The position numbers were made by a program, and so were the translations under genes. Of a stretch of DNA of 64,000 bases, positions 47,031 through 59,941 are shown in pieces. Numbering within the stretch: position 1 is the first letter of the stretch; each line of letters opens with the position of its first letter. The notes beneath the pieces were generated by a model. The model was given only the letters and a program-made list of their open reading frames with translations. It was not told the DNA's origin and did no database searches. Source of the DNA: Moniliella sp. 'wahieum' (taxonomy: Eukaryota > Basidiomycota > Moniliellomycetes > Moniliellales > Moniliellaceae); contig RSEE01000048.1 in assembly GCA_003971905.1 (NCBI GenBank), forward strand, positions 124,001 through 188,000, given 5' to 3'.

Positions 47031-48292
47031 GGGCATATGGCCAGTGAGATTACGCGTTACCGGCTACTAGGGTTCTTCAGCGCCTCAGCCTGAGCCGCTC
47101 GGTGCCAGCCGCCCTGGCATCTGCAAGCAGACTGGAAGCTAGTAACTCGCTGAACGTTCAACACGGTAAGCGGGAAACGTTCAGTTGAACGCTTCGCTTG
47201 CTTAGATCTTAGATCTTACTGGTAGTGACTAGTTTTTTACGAGTTGCTAGTGACACAAGTGACTGTGCTAGTACCAGGGCGTAGCGATCCATGAATTGTG
47301 AACGGAATCATCAATCTGCTGTGTGACATATGTGCTAAATGGCTTCCAGCGTGCAAGGGCGAAAGGGCGAATGAAGTCAGGGGCGGGCACAAGGGTGTGC
47401 GTGCCCCTCGCAGGGGGTGGCCGGTGGACAGAGTGAGCGGCTGAGATCTGAGCGATGCATGGCACGGCCCTGCACTGCTCTGGTGTGACGATCACAGCGT
47501 GGAGGCGAGGCTTGACGACGGCAGCAGGGCGCCAGTATGGGGCGCAACCCCACACCTTGGTCTGGGCCAGCGCCTGCCTGCACGGGGCGCAGGAGGGCGC
47601 AGGGGCAAGGAGAAGCTGTGCGCATCTCAGAGGCAATTCAGTATGCAGGGCCAAGGCTGCGCAGGCCGGAGGCGTGGCGAGGCAGACCCTGGCAGACCCA
47701 GCGTGGCAAGCCAGGCGCAGGATCAGTGTGGAGCGTACGTACTCTGTGTGGGGCGGTTCAGTGCGCCCACCGTTCCCGTTCACTACAGCAGGTGAGGACG
47801 TTGAGCATGTGCACGCATTCTGGTATGACGTCGAGGTGCTCACATGAGGGCCTGCTGGGGCTTGGTGTGGGAGATGTGGGAAACGTGAGGACTGAGACGA
47901 GTTCGGAGAGCATTGTCGCATGTGCATGTCATTAACCACGGGAATAGCGTTTGCGGCCAAGCGGACAGAATGGCCGACTGTTCACACCGTTCAGATCTCG
48001 GACTCTCGGCCGTCGAGATCCAAGCGAGTGCCCCAGCACAGCCCCCACAGCGCCCACCCGTTCGCTGCGGCTCTGCCTTCGCTTGCTGGGCGTTCGGCCC
48101 CCTTCCCACCCCGGTACCCACCGTCCCCACTGCTGTCGTCGGCCAGCAGCCACCGGCCACCCTGCTCCGGTTCGGTGCATGCACCCATCATCCATCTGCG
48201 CATCAGCCCTCTCCCCCCCCCGCCCTTCGCCCACCACAACGCCTGCTGCCCTCGGCGCCGCCTGCCCCCTCCTCCCCACCGTCGCCGGCGCG

Positions 48293-51200
48293 ATGGCTGC
48301 CACCGCCGACAACCCCACCCTGCTGCGCGCCCAGCTGCTCAACCTCCGCTGCGCGCCCACCAGCCCCCTCCTCAGCCCCGCCCTCTGGCCCTCGCCCTCG
48401 CTCTCGCCCTTGCCCTCGCCTTCGCCCTCACCCCGCCCTCACCCTCGCCCTCGCCCTTGCCCTCGGCCCGAGGCACGACGAGCATGGCAGCCCAGCCACG
48501 AATCCTTTGTCTCTGCCCTTGCCCTCACCCCCACCCCCACCCCAAGCACCGCCCCTGCATCCGCCCATGGCCGTCGCTTCCTCGCACCATCCCCCTCCCT
48601 CAGGCGCACCCCGAGCCCCCTCAGCCCCGCCTTACACCCCAGCAGCCACCCCTCCCCAGCCACCCCGCTCTCCGCCCAGTCGGACACTGGCCATGATGGC
48701 CTGCACACATGTCCCCTCCCCCTCCCTCCTCCGCTGCCCGGCTCAAGCCCCATTGCCGCACGCTATGCATACAACATCCCTGCCATCTTCCCCCCGGCCC
48801 CCTCCTCCGCCGACGCTATCCCCGCAACCGCCCCGGTGCAGACAGCCTCCACGCCCGCACCCGCACCCGCACCCGTGGCCCCGCTCCCCTTCGTCCTCGT
48901 CCCGGGCACAGTTCGCCTCACGTGGCTGAGCAGCCCCAGCCCGTCCGTCAAAACAGCCCGCTCTCGGTCACCTCCACGCGCCAGCATCGCCCGCATCGTG
49001 CCAAGGCCCACGGACCGCGTTTGCACAAACACAAAAAGCAGGCCACTCCATCTATACCAGTGCCTAATGCGACGGAGAAAGTGAGCAAGCAGCAACCTGC
49101 CGCAACTTTTCCTTCTGCCCCTACCGCCACAGCCGCGAGCTCCACTGCCCCCATCCCCACGTCAGAACATGGGCGCAAGGGAGTCGGTGCACGCTCCGTC
49201 TCAATGCCCAGTTCGCCTGCAGCGTGCACGTCGGAATTCCCGACCGATCATGAGGGGACAAGGAAAAACTGGGAACATCATCCGTGCCTTTACGCGCCCA
49301 ACAAAGGCCGCCTCTTCCACCTCCCTTGTAACTGCAGACACCGAAGCCACCGTTCCCCGTACGTTTTCTCGAGTTTGGAGCTATTGACCAACCAGTTCAC
49401 TAACATGATTGCTTCAGGTGCGGCCGATTTGCCGTCAGATCTGCTACCAACGGCCACTGGGTCGACCAGTGCGCCAGGGCTGTTGGCCAGCAAAAGAGAG
49501 GACCCTATACAGAAGACAGCTTCCCCCCCAAAGGCAATCCCATGCGCCGACGCGCCAAGTGCCTTCAAGAGCAATGACCATGGACCGAATCCTGGACCCA
49601 GCCGCCTGGGCCGCGTTGCGACTCACCTGATCAGGCGGACCCATGCGACCCCAATTGAAACAGGCAAGCAAGGTCATCTGTCCCATCCCGGGCTGAGACG
49701 GGGGTCCCTGCACCGGAGCTCAAGTGTGTGGACACTCCACGTCCCCCATCCTCGCACCAGCCCCCACCCACGGCGCGGTCAGGTCTGCGTACTTCGCCTA
49801 TGAGCGGAGGGGCGCGACCAAAGTGGGGGACCCCCCGGCGGCGGAGGAGCGTCTACTCCCTCCTCGACTTTACCCGTTCCAACGTGGATGAATCAGGTGG
49901 GACTAAGACAGCGAATGATCCAGAGCCGGCGCAGGAGCACCAGGGTCCCACGGGAGAACCAATTCCCCCGAACCCCGATTTCCACGCCATCTCGTACTCG
50001 GCCTCTCCGCATGCGCACACCCTCCCTTGCTCGCTCGCCAACCGGGGTGTGCAAGCGCTCAGCAGTGCCTTGACCCGAGCTGCCTCCACTACACCATCTG
50101 GCAAGCGCTCGGCCAAGACGGAGAAGAAGAGGCGGCCGAAGATGCCCCCTCTTCGTTTGTCGTCACCTCCGCCCACCGTGTCCCTCGGCCTATGCCTGCC
50201 ACCCCTCAACGCCCAGTCGCAATCTAAGGCGCAGTCTTCCCCTACTGTCTACGTCGCCCTCAGGTGCAGATCCGAAACGCCCGCAGTCTGCCACTGCACT
50301 ACATGCATATACCATCAAGCCACCCGTGTCACACCCTCCCAATCCGCTGGCCGCCCCTTCGTCCGATTTCTCGTGGATCTCTGGGCCGAACTGCAACAGG
50401 CACGGTTAGATGGTCCGAGTGTCTAGGATTGAGCTCAATCGAGCCACTTCCCCCTGTGTTCCCATCGGTCGATGGGCAACCGTCCGGATTGGATTCCTCC
50501 CTCTTCTCTCGCTGGTCTCCTGAAAACAAGGGGGTTCTGGAAAGTGGAACGCGGGACGGCAGGCTGCCGCCGCCGCCGGCTCCTGTCAAAGCACCGTTGA
50601 ATCCGTATATCAGCTGGAGCACCAGGCCGGGGCCGCCCTACACTGCTCCCGCTGTGCCCAACACCCCTCTCCCATGCGCAGGGAAGGGCAGGTCGTTGCC
50701 TACCTCCCACTTTGGCCACCCTCGATCTCAGCCAAATCTCGGACGACCAGGCCTTTTTGGCGCTGTTGGAACGATTGAGAAACTTGCACCGTGCCGCTGC
50801 CGCCGCGGGCACGCTACCTCCCCCTGCTTCCAGTGGTACTCCGGCTCGGACAGGATCAACGGGAAGCCAAACCAGCATGTCTCTTCCACCACAGCTTCCA
50901 CTGCCTGCTCCAACTTGTCGCTTGAACCCAATCGTACGCTGTCCAACTCAACCCAGGCCACGGCCTCTTCCTCCTCGACCGGTGGAGCATCGGGTGCAAC
51001 CAAGCTCATGCCGGCCATCCCACCCAAGTATCTCGTCGGTTGCACCCGAGTACCAACGTCGCCGACCCCCCACTCCTCCCCCCCCGGACCACCGACACGC
51101 CGCTCGAGCAGCATGAGCACGTCTTCCCCGTCTGCCATGACTTCTCCCACACCCCCTTCTTGCTCATGTGGGCCAGGCGTCGGGCCAAAACGAGCACGGT

Positions 51201-52170
51201 GGCCCCCAGGGGGAGTATTTGTCGACGATACAGCGTGGCAGAAAGAAGTTCGGGCCCTCTTTGTGCTCCGCGAGTTGGTGGCCAGAACGCTCCTATTCTC
51301 GTCACTTGGACGCGCTCTTGCTCGCTGTCAAGGAAATCGAAGCACGTTCGCAACCGGCCCCCCTCCCCGTCCATCTCCGTTCGCTCGCCGACGTGCTTCC
51401 CATGTTCCTCTCCATCTCACGGACCGTCTCAGACCACCTTCGAGCCGACTTGACAGCCTCTGGCGTGGCTGCTGCGTTTTCGGCTGCGGCACCAGCGATG
51501 GAGGCTACGTTTGTCGCTTGGTCCTTTGCCGTTCCCGATATTATGGCCGGCCTGCGTGCCGTCGAGCATGGCTCGCACGATGGGGAGCCCTCGACCGTGT
51601 CCTCTCCCCTTGTTGCATCCTCCAAGGAGGGAAAGGAAGGGCATGATTCAACCGACATGGGTCCTCCAAGGTCCGTATGGCGTCGTACCGCATCGGCTTG
51701 GTCCGCCCGGCCCCCCTGGCGACGGCCGAAGGAAGAGACTCCCCCTTGGGCGCGCACTTGTCGCCCGACGACGCTGAACCCTTCGTAGGCCGGCCCGCGT
51801 TGGACTTGGTACGCCCTCGACTGGGCCACAACAGTCCGCCTCGCTCTCGCCCACTCCGGTCTGACCCCGGCGCCGGCCCCTTCAACACCTAGCTTGGAGG
51901 ACAAATGTCTCTCTGCCCTCGACATTGTCATCATGCCGTACGTCTCCCTCCTCCCCCCCCCCCCCCCGTTCCGATTCCGAACTTGCACGAATGATTAACA
52001 CTTTTTTTTCTGCCAATAGGACCCAGCGGTTGCCTCGCTACATCCTTCTCCTTCGCGACTTGCACAAGGCCACGCCACCGGGCTCCTTGGCTTCCGAGCA
52101 TGTCGCGCACGCATTGGCCATTGTCGAGCGACTGGCAGCGTTGAGCGACTTGGCCTCGCTCACTTACTAG
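48293..52170 (+). CDS. RhoGEF with DH (Dbl-homology) domain
   Basis: DH-domain proteins activate Rho-family GTPases. ATG 48293 opens MAATADNPTLLRAQLLNL followed by a very long Pro/Ser-rich region with a (Pro-Ser) low-complexity run near 48385-48470. The catalytic domain is C-terminal. WQKEVRALFVLRELV (51238-51282) is the entry to CR1 and joins, after a frame change, ERSYSRHLDALLLAVKEIEA. Next are LPVHLRSLADVLPMFLSISR, TFVAWSFAVPDIMAGLRAVE, CLSALDIVIMP and, across intron 51938-52019, TQRLPRYILLLRDLHKATPP (the CR3 helix H8 signature Q-R-x-x-R-Y). It ends at TAG 52170 shortly after VERLAALSDLASLTY, so no PH domain follows. A frameshift hiding a PH domain beyond 52170 was looked for and not seen. 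Many frame changes occur in the N-terminal part. Confidence 0.8.
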
Positions 52171-54881
52171 CTGCGATCCGGCATGATGCATGACATTCGA
52201 TCGACCTACCCACCTCATATACCCCCTTCCCCTCTCCTCTCCGCGTCCCGTCCGCGTCCCGTCCCGAGTGCCCTCGCAACCCCTCTCTCGTTTAGCCTGA
52301 CTCTAGCAGCTCGTTGTGCCTCCTCTCGGTCTTGCCCCCCATTTCCCTCCCACGTACACATTGCACTGTTTGAACCTACCTATTGCCCTCGCCGTCGTGC
52401 CTGTCAGGTGCGCTGGGCGAGACGACGACGAGTCGGCGTGGCTTCCGAGCCCCATGACACCTTCATTCACGTCCTTCTTTTTAGCATTTTTTTCGTTGGG
52501 GTTCCCACACTGCTCATGTTGGGCTTGAGTCCCCCCTGGGGTTTTGTCCTTCGACCGTTGAGGCAAGTCATGTTCTGCGTTCGGAAGGCCAGGGACCTAG
52601 GCGGGGCAGACGCAAAGGCTTAGATGATGTCCCCCGATGTTTCCACGTGAACCGTTGAGGGATCGGTTTGGGCAGGGTGGTTCCAGGCTTAGTCGCGTCC
52701 CTGTCATCGTCGTATATACTGTGAGAGTGGGACCTTTTCTTTTAGGGGGGAGATTCAATGTCCCAGTTATGATTTTTTGGACTGGGTGTCCGGAGGGAGG
52801 ACATCTGCTTTTTCCCCTCTTCCCCTCTAGTAGTAACCTTCCTTGCGCCGTCTTGTGCCACCTCGCAATGATGCTGCGCTTATTGCCTCCTCGGTTCGGC
52901 TGTGCCGCGCATCAGAAGACGGAACGGGAGAGGGAATTCTCATCGATATCAGGCAGGACGCGGAGTTCATTTCTCCGACGGCTGTGCGGGCCGAATGGAA
53001 AATGGCAAGCCCGGAGCCGGGGCGAGGTAGGAGGGCGCCCGGTTCGGAGGATTACAAGCTTACCCCCGTAGGTGTGCAACCGCTCAGACTTGGGGCGGAT
53101 GCAGGCGTCGAGACCGATGGTGAAAAATGACGCGGACGCGTATAGTGACGGAGGACCAGAATCAAGGTCCGCCCCCGCCGGACCGGAAACTGGTCGGGGC
53201 GCAATGCTTAATGACGAGCACAATAACTAAGCCGGCAGGACTGGGACTCGTGACCGCGTGACCGGAACCCGTGCCCATCCCAGTGGCATAATTGATTGAT
53301 TGACTACTGAGTGTGCTGTGTACGAGCATGGTTGAGTATTGAATACTGTAGCAGCTTTCCGTACTGAGTACTGGGTAGTAGACTGAGAGTACGGTCAGGC
53401 CGGTCAGGCGACCGGCACGCACTATCCGACCAAGATCGAGGGAGACATGTTCCTTTGCAGCAGTTGAAACGACACACGGAACCGGGGACCGGTAATGCAT
53501 GTAATGCGCAGTGTGCCTCCAGCGCGGGCAAGAAAGGCGAGCCAAAACTGGGTACTCGCGGACACCGACTGGGAGTGCGGGGGAGAGGGAAGAATAGGGT
53601 AGCTTCAAGCGTTGGAGGAGTCAATAAGCCAATGCATCCGTCTTGCCTTAATGTAAGTCAGCTGAGCAAGCTGACATGCAACGGCACTGCTCAGTTGGCC
53701 AGCGGACTCAGCCTGAGCACTCATTCACTCAGTGCTCGGTACTCACAGCTATAGTGTACGAGCACACAGCAACTAGCAACTAGTAACTAGCATCCCATTT
53801 CTCGACTGGTACTGAGCTCGGAGTACTGAACGTCTGGAGTACAGAGTGCACGAGCCCCTCGAGATGGGGTGGATACGTGCAGAGCCGAGCCGAGGAAACG
53901 TATTAGCGGAAGCATCCTGGAATTCTCTTGCCGCTGTCCTTTGGGCCAACTTCAAGCTTAGTGTCACGCGTCACGCACCACGCGTCAGGTCTCAGGCCCC
54001 TTGTTCCCCGGGCGAGGGGGCAGTGTAAGAGACAGCGGGGGCTCCGCATGACGCCAGTCCCAGGCAACCCTTGACCTGAGTGTGACCGCGTGACCCGAAC
54101 AGACCGGCAGTGTCGCAGCTGTGATGTGGTGTGACATGGGCCGCGGCCGCCGGCTCACCGGTCACAAATCACGTGCGCCTCTTTCAGCAGACAGGATAAT
54201 CGATCAAGCGCTATATAAGCAGGATGGCGTAAATTCACGAGACCTAGCTAGCCACTGCCTGTAACGTTATGTGTTACGCGTATAACAACCGGCTCGAATG
54301 GCCCAAGACTTGAGGCCAATGACGTTTTTGTTGTCCCAATGGAGGAGCAGGTAGCTAGGCAACAATAGGGAAGGGGTCTCCCGTGGAGTGCTGCCTCTTT
54401 GGCTGCCCCGCGCACAACGCCTGGGGCGGTACTAGGTACTGCGCAATGCTTCGCATGTCGCATATTACGTGCCACATGCCACATGTCACTGGCATCGCAT
54501 CATCACAACCGGAGCAGCTGTGTCCACCTGCTTCTCTCGCCTTCCCGTACCTGAGACTGCCCCGCACCCCGCCCAACCCACTTTCGCGTGACGCGTAACG
54601 CGTTACAGCAACAAGATGCCGGCCACGCATTGCAGTTTCAGGCGGGACGCAGCATGTCAATGGCTCAGTATATATGTATCCCAACTGGGGCCGGCCGGGT
54701 ATTACAGATGCACACTGCTCCCTCCCTCTGTTCCCCACAACCGGCCACAGCACCATTGTCCATCCTCCTCTCCCTCATCGCCATCCAGCATTTCTTCGCC
54801 CGTCCTCTTAACGTGTAAAGCAGAGAACCTAGAAACTTGGTTGCAACCCTTTCCCTCCACCACACTGAACCCACCGTGAGT
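52171..54881. other. intergenic region with palindromic arrays
   Basis: No recognisable gene. Arrays include AGTATTGAATACTG and CGTACTGAGTACTGGG (53334-53380), AGCAACTAGCAACTAGTAAC (53768-53792), GTCACGCGTCACGC (53962-53985) and GACGCGTAACGCGTTAC (54589-54606). Frames at 52183-52623 and 52637-53071 are open on the + strand but lack motifs; they may be RhoGEF 3' UTR. Confidence 0.5.
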
Positions 54882-56371
54882 ATGACCAGTACTTGCAACC
54901 GCCAGGGCCTAGCACCACCTGCCACCATATCCATGCCGATACATCGAACCAGCCTGAGCTCAAAGAAGCTCGGCATGGAAGCAGCCACCACCAGTTCCCT
55001 TCCTCGACTAGCAGTCTACCCATCAAGTGTGACGGACCCTCTCCCGTCCGTGGTGAACGCGCCGCTTCGCCTCGGCTGGAGGCACGGACGTCCCCACATC
55101 ATCGTTTCCGTAGCGCTCCTGCATCTCCCACGTCCTCTCCACATCGGCTAGGTCGATCCACACATGCTCGAGGATGCCGGTCGCAGGCTGCAGTCGCTCG
55201 AGGCTTGTTCTCATTCCGATTCGCTAACCAGCCTCAGACGGAAACACGGAAGCTCCCCCTCATCTCACCCCTCTACCAAAGTAGGACTACAGCAAGCGCA
55301 AACACCCCAAAACATTCTAGACTGGAGGTACGAAAGAAGTCGGGGGAACTTGTCAAATCGTCCCAAGACAGGCCTCATCGCTGCGTTGATGCTGCACCTG
55401 GCCTTTCGTCCGTTGGCTTTCCCGGGCCAAGAACAAGTGTAACTGGACCACAGGGTTGCCTTCACATCCCCTACAAAGGCGGTTCAATTTGACTCCCACT
55501 TGGAAAAGGTCAAAGTGTTCAACTACCGAGCTTGCCCTTCCTCTGTCAGCGACAACAACGATGCCGTTGCTGATCTGCTGACCGAGACTGAAACCGAAAG
55601 CGAAGCCGAAAGCGAAACGAAAGCGAAACTGAAACTGAAGCAGAGAGCGAGAATCATGCGTCTATCAGTCGCATACGCTACACCCGCATGAGACTGCGTC
55701 GTTTCTGCACTCCTTCCTCTCCTCCCCTCTGTTCCCTCTGCGCCGTTCCAACCGATTTCGTGCCTGCCTCACCGTCCGTCCCAGGGAGAGGGGAGGCAGG
55801 AAAGATGGTGCTACGCTTATCCAATTTTCGTTCTTCGATCCTGCGTTCCTCCTCCACCCTCTCCCGTCCAGTCTTGCTGGAACGCATAGCCCTATCGGAT
55901 GACGGATTTAGCCTGCATGGAACAGTGCAGGTAGAAAACCTGGCTTTTGAGAAGTGGGTTGCCGTGCGCTACACCCTAGACAACTGGGTCACGGTGCGCG
56001 AGGTGGGATGCACCCATCAAGAGACCATCCAGCACGGCCACGTGGACCGATTTAAGTATACCATTCGCCTCCCTCCACTGCTGGAGGGCTCTCACGATTT
56101 GGAACCGGGAGCGGTGATCCATTCCTTGTCCCTATGTCTACGCTTTTCCGCTGCGGGGCAAGAGTATTGGGACAACAATGACGGTCAAAACTACCAACTC
56201 GACGTGATCAATGAGCCTTCATCTCAGCCTTCTCTTGCCCCAATCCGTGGCACCCTACAACCTTGTCGATTCCAGTATGAGGAGGACAAGTGGGCTATCT
56301 GTGGCGACCCCAATATGGCGGTGACACAGGCCCCTCTCCCATACTGGACCTCTATGGGCTTCCTTGATTAG
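54882..56371 (+). CDS. CBM21-type PP1 regulatory (glycogen-targeting) subunit
   Basis: Proteins of this class (Gac1, Pig1/2) tether protein phosphatase 1 to glycogen. The PP1-docking RVxF-type motif KAVQF is followed by DSHLEKVKVFNYRACPS (about 55482-55545), the usual arrangement in fungal members. An acidic/basic Glu-rich run (TETETESEAESETKAK) follows. The CBM21 domain (55870-56210) reads VLLERIALSDDGFSLHGTVQ, VENLAFEKWVAVRYTLDNWV, DRFKYTIRLPP, LSLCLRFSAAGQEYWDNNDG and QNYQLDV, with the conserved WDNNDGxNY end. It terminates at TAG 56371. The N-terminal portion is Ser/Pro/Arg-rich and its start is uncertain. Frame changes lie near 55440-55480 and 55690. Confidence 0.85.
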
Positions 56372-57834
56372 TGTACGGCCTGCGTACACCGGGACTCGTT
56401 GAAACTCATAGCGTGCGCATCGTTGCTCTCCTTCCTGAACGCTCGCATCGGCGATGTACATTCGAAACTAGACATATGTGATACTGTGTAATGGATCAAA
56501 CTGTTTCCCTTTTCTACCTCCAGCCAACCACCTTCTATCATTGCGCCCATACAAGTTTGCGCCCGGGTCGTATCTGGTCATTATCATTTCGCAACAGTAA
56601 CGAGAAAGCCACCGTATTCAGTTTCCTCAAGCACCCTGGCATCCCTTTTGGACTAACGTGTAACACTCTTGTCACTTCTCAAACACGGGACCAACTTTTC
56701 CTGGCTTTGGCTCATCCTATTGGTGTTGGAACAAGGAAATACACTCTCCGTTGCCAAAGGGGATGTACTGCTGGGGCCTTTCAGGACGTCGAAGTGGTTT
56801 GTGCCTTCACTTCTACGAGGCTCGAGGACAGCTTGAAGCAATCACAGGGTAGACATGGACTGGTACGTCAGCAAAAGAATCGCTAAAGCTGGTGATGGAG
56901 GGAGGCGAGAAAGAGAAAAGATATCGCTTCATGAAGATGGCCTAAATATGCTCCAGCGGGAGCCGACTTCGTGGCATGCTTGACAATAAAGTGAACTATA
57001 ACGTGAAGACCTTTTGCTGTCAAATCCATGCAAATGCGATCGTGGTTGTAGAGAAACACGTCGCACACATGAAACCAGCCAATGACGTCCGGCTTCATTG
57101 CATCCAGGCTGTTCCTGCAGGATCTGGGCCTGGGGCAATGCTGTCGGCACGCATGTCCACCGGAAACGGTGTCGCTGACAGTGACTATATTGAAGATCAC
57201 CACATCTTTTGGTTGGTGACCATACTATGTTAAGGGCCAGCATTGCATGCACGTAGGGGGTCTTGCCACGGACCCCTCAATGATGCATCGCTGCGCTAGA
57301 AGACGTTGTATGTTTGCTCTGCATATACCTTTTTGTACTATGAGAGGCGTCTGTGTTATTCCCTCCCCCGCTTTTTGTTATGCTCTTCGCTCATGCAGAT
57401 AAAACAGGGGTGGTGGCGTGCCAACCTCAATGTGGAGACTGGGGTGCAGCTGCATGACGTATCTCGGCACGTTTGCTCCCATACACTAGTGTTGCCTATC
57501 TACCCGAATAAGGCCAATCGATAATCATTCGTGCGAGCATCGTCCCAGCGTAGAACAACCCAGCACCTCGTGGTTGCGTGCCTCTGCAGCTAGGACGTGC
57601 TGTGGCGCGGGGAGTACGGTCCTTCTGCCATCCCGCTGGAGACGGGTCTGAAGGCGAAAGAAGAGTACAGTACAGTATAAAAGGTACAAACGGCACCATC
57701 GCATAGACACGGAGCGTGTGTGGTGTGCAAGGGAGCATGGTGGCAGTAGTAGTATGGGATGCTAGTGGTGTAGAAGGATGCGTAATCGTAGTAGGTGTGG
57801 AACGGGTGCCAGGCCAGCACGAGGCTGCGGGACA
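56372..57834. other. intergenic, nothing recognised
   Basis: Convergent region between the CBM21 gene (+) and RMD5 (-). Short open frames on both strands (for example 56491-56886 + and 56883-57203 -) show no motif and overlap one another. A small unknown gene remains possible. Confidence 0.45.
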
Positions 57835-59425
57835 TTAGAAAAAGACGCGTACCGCCTGACCTACCGTTGACTCTGAGGGGCAGTAAGGGCACTTGACTCT
57901 ACGATCCGGGCTGACGAAAGGGGGGTTAGTTGCTGCGCACATAGGGCAACAGCCAAATCAACAAAAGCAGAATAAAACGTACGAGCTGCCTTTGGCCAAG
58001 TTGATCAAAGATTCCTTGCAGACGGCGTGGCCACAGGCCATAGCCATGGGCGGGTTCTTGCTCGAGCCTTGTTCCTTGGACACGGGGCAGCAGAAGATGA
58101 GTGAAGATGGAAATGGAGGTGAGGAGGCAAGGGTACTTCTACCGGCAACTCGTCCGCTTGGCTCCAATCCGTCCTCGATTCCTTCATGACAGTCCGAACG
58201 CGGAGGATTTTGCTCAACGTCCCATTGGCGCCAATGTCGGTGGCCACCTTGAGTGGGGAATAGCGCGATATGCCGTTAACGCGGCAAAAGGCTTCGACAA
58301 AGAGCGGGGTGAGGTAGGGTGCGTGGACACGATACGGGTCAAACATGTACCGGTAATGAAATGGCAGAACCGAAATCACGTCCTCTGTGTCATAGGCCCC
58401 GTGCAGTCGGGCTCTTCCCAGAGTGAGCTCGTCTCAAACGTCCTGCCTTCAGGGATACACGTGTTCAAGAAGACCAGCATAGCAAACAGCTTCTGGATCT
58501 CAGGCAGATACGCATTGGAAAACTGGGATAGGTGCTTGCGCCCATACTGCATCGCCAAGTCCACGTTGGTCGAACGGTAGCGGACAGGGAGGTGTGGGAA
58601 CTCTGGCAGATGCGGAATGGACGACAACAGCTGCTCCGAACCTGATTGGCGTGCATCCATCATCCTTATGTCCGCCGCCTCCTTCCCATCTGGAAGACCC
58701 GTTGCCGCCTGAGAGATACCTCGTACATGGAGTGCAGGATCTCCCTCAGCATCCTCGCTGGGGGGCGCATATCCCTGAGCGATGGAGATGAAGCGGCTGC
58801 GGTGCAACGCATATTCAAGAGGGCTTCCGTGGAGTGCGAGTTCAGCCCGATGCGTGCTGGCCCAAGCGATGGCGAGATCGAGATGGCCTTGCTCAAGCGA
58901 CTGCTGGATGACATTGAGCTCCGAATAGACGTCATAGACACTTGGGTCGAGGGGGATCCCAGCTTCGTCAGAGAAGAGACGAAAGAGCTCTTGGTCTCCA
59001 TTGCGTAAAAAGTGGTCCAGGACTGTCAGCTTGAGTGCATCCTGAGCTTCCTTGGAGGAGAAGAGGTCTGGATCGACAGCATCCGAGGCTGAGATGGGGA
59101 ATGCCTTTTCCACTGCCTTGCCAAACTTGGCCAAAGCGCCATACACCTCTTTCTGGCTCGTACTGACGGTCTTTTGCGAGGCATCAACGGCAGACTCGAG
59201 CTGAGTGGCAATGCCTGACAGGTCGGGTGGCGGCGGCAGACCATGGGCGGGGAGGGGCGCGTCGGGGTGCCAGACGGCCAGCTGAGCATCCGCGCGCTCA
59301 AACTGCTCGATGAGCGTGTCGAGCGCAGTGAAGACGCCGGGGCGCTTGGACGCGCCAGCGGAAGATTGCTGAAGGTAAGGGAGGCGCTTCTGGAGCTTGT
59401 CAAGTTCTTTCTGGATCGCATCCAT
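57835..59425 (-). CDS. RMD5: GID/CTLH E3 ubiquitin ligase subunit Rmd5/Gid2
   Basis: Rmd5 is a RING subunit of the GID/CTLH ligase that degrades gluconeogenic enzymes. ATG 59425 gives MDAIQKELDKLQKRLPYLQQ. CTLH-type helices read LNVIQQSLEQGHLDLAIAWA and LEYALHRSRFISIAQGY. After a frame change near 58380 come YLTPLFVEAFCRVNGISRYS and the signature ADELPVEVPLPPHLHFH. A second change near 58112 leads to LIFCCPVSKEQGSSKNPPMA, ACGHAVCKESLINLAKGS and, across intron 57911-57982 (branch CTAAC), RVKCPYCPSE and TAA at 57835. The degenerate RING (CPVSKE..CGH..C..CPYC) matches Rmd5 rather than Fyv10. Confidence 0.92.
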
Positions 59426-59941
59426 CGCGGGCAGCGGGCGCAGGCAGATAGGGGGGGATGGTGGCGCTGGGGGGTGGGACTGCGATAGCACTTTGGACCC
59501 GTTGGCGGCCGCCCTGGCCTGCTTGGGCCCAGCGGCAAGACGAATTGCAACATTGAATTCACACCAGGCACCCCATTTCCCTCCCGACCGCCGTCAGCAG
59601 CGGCGGAACGCCCAGCCTCCGGCCCTGGCGGCGGAATGGGGGGGTGATGGTCGATGCTCAAGCGCAACACATCACCTCACTGGTCCCCCCCCTTCCCATC
59701 ACATGCATGCCACATCTGATCACACGCCAGCAGACCCCCTTTTGGCCTTTCCCTCTCCGATCTCAACGCAGCAAACCAGGCTTGTACCGCCCTCAAGCTC
59801 CCACCAGCAGAATACAGGATCATTTCGGTTCCATCTTCTCTTCATAGGACATCAGAGAGGTTGCGCGATGGTGGCTTGCTAATGAAGCATCCCATCGTCA
59901 TGGCCACACCACAAGCATCAATACTCCTGCCCCTTCCGACG
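59426..59941. other. RMD5 promoter / CWC27 3' flank
   Basis: A 516-nt gap between two minus-strand genes with no coding signal and no repeat. Confidence 0.6.

Larger units (their letters stand above)
44510..48292. other. gene-free zone with palindromic arrays
   Basis: No recognisable protein. Positions 45835-45912 resemble 13270-13345. Arrays are concentrated at 46144-46245, 46470-46625 and 46830-47215. A long minus-strand open frame (47268-47960) is Cys/Ala/Pro-rich without motifs and overlaps equally long frames on the other strand, so it is treated as chance. The last few hundred nt are C-rich, as expected for the RhoGEF promoter. Confidence 0.5.

Noticed and set aside
47268-47960. 230-codon minus-strand frame rich in Cys, Ala and Pro
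   Set aside because: Comparable open frames exist on both strands because the DNA is GC-rich; there is no domain, no conserved motif and no intron signature.
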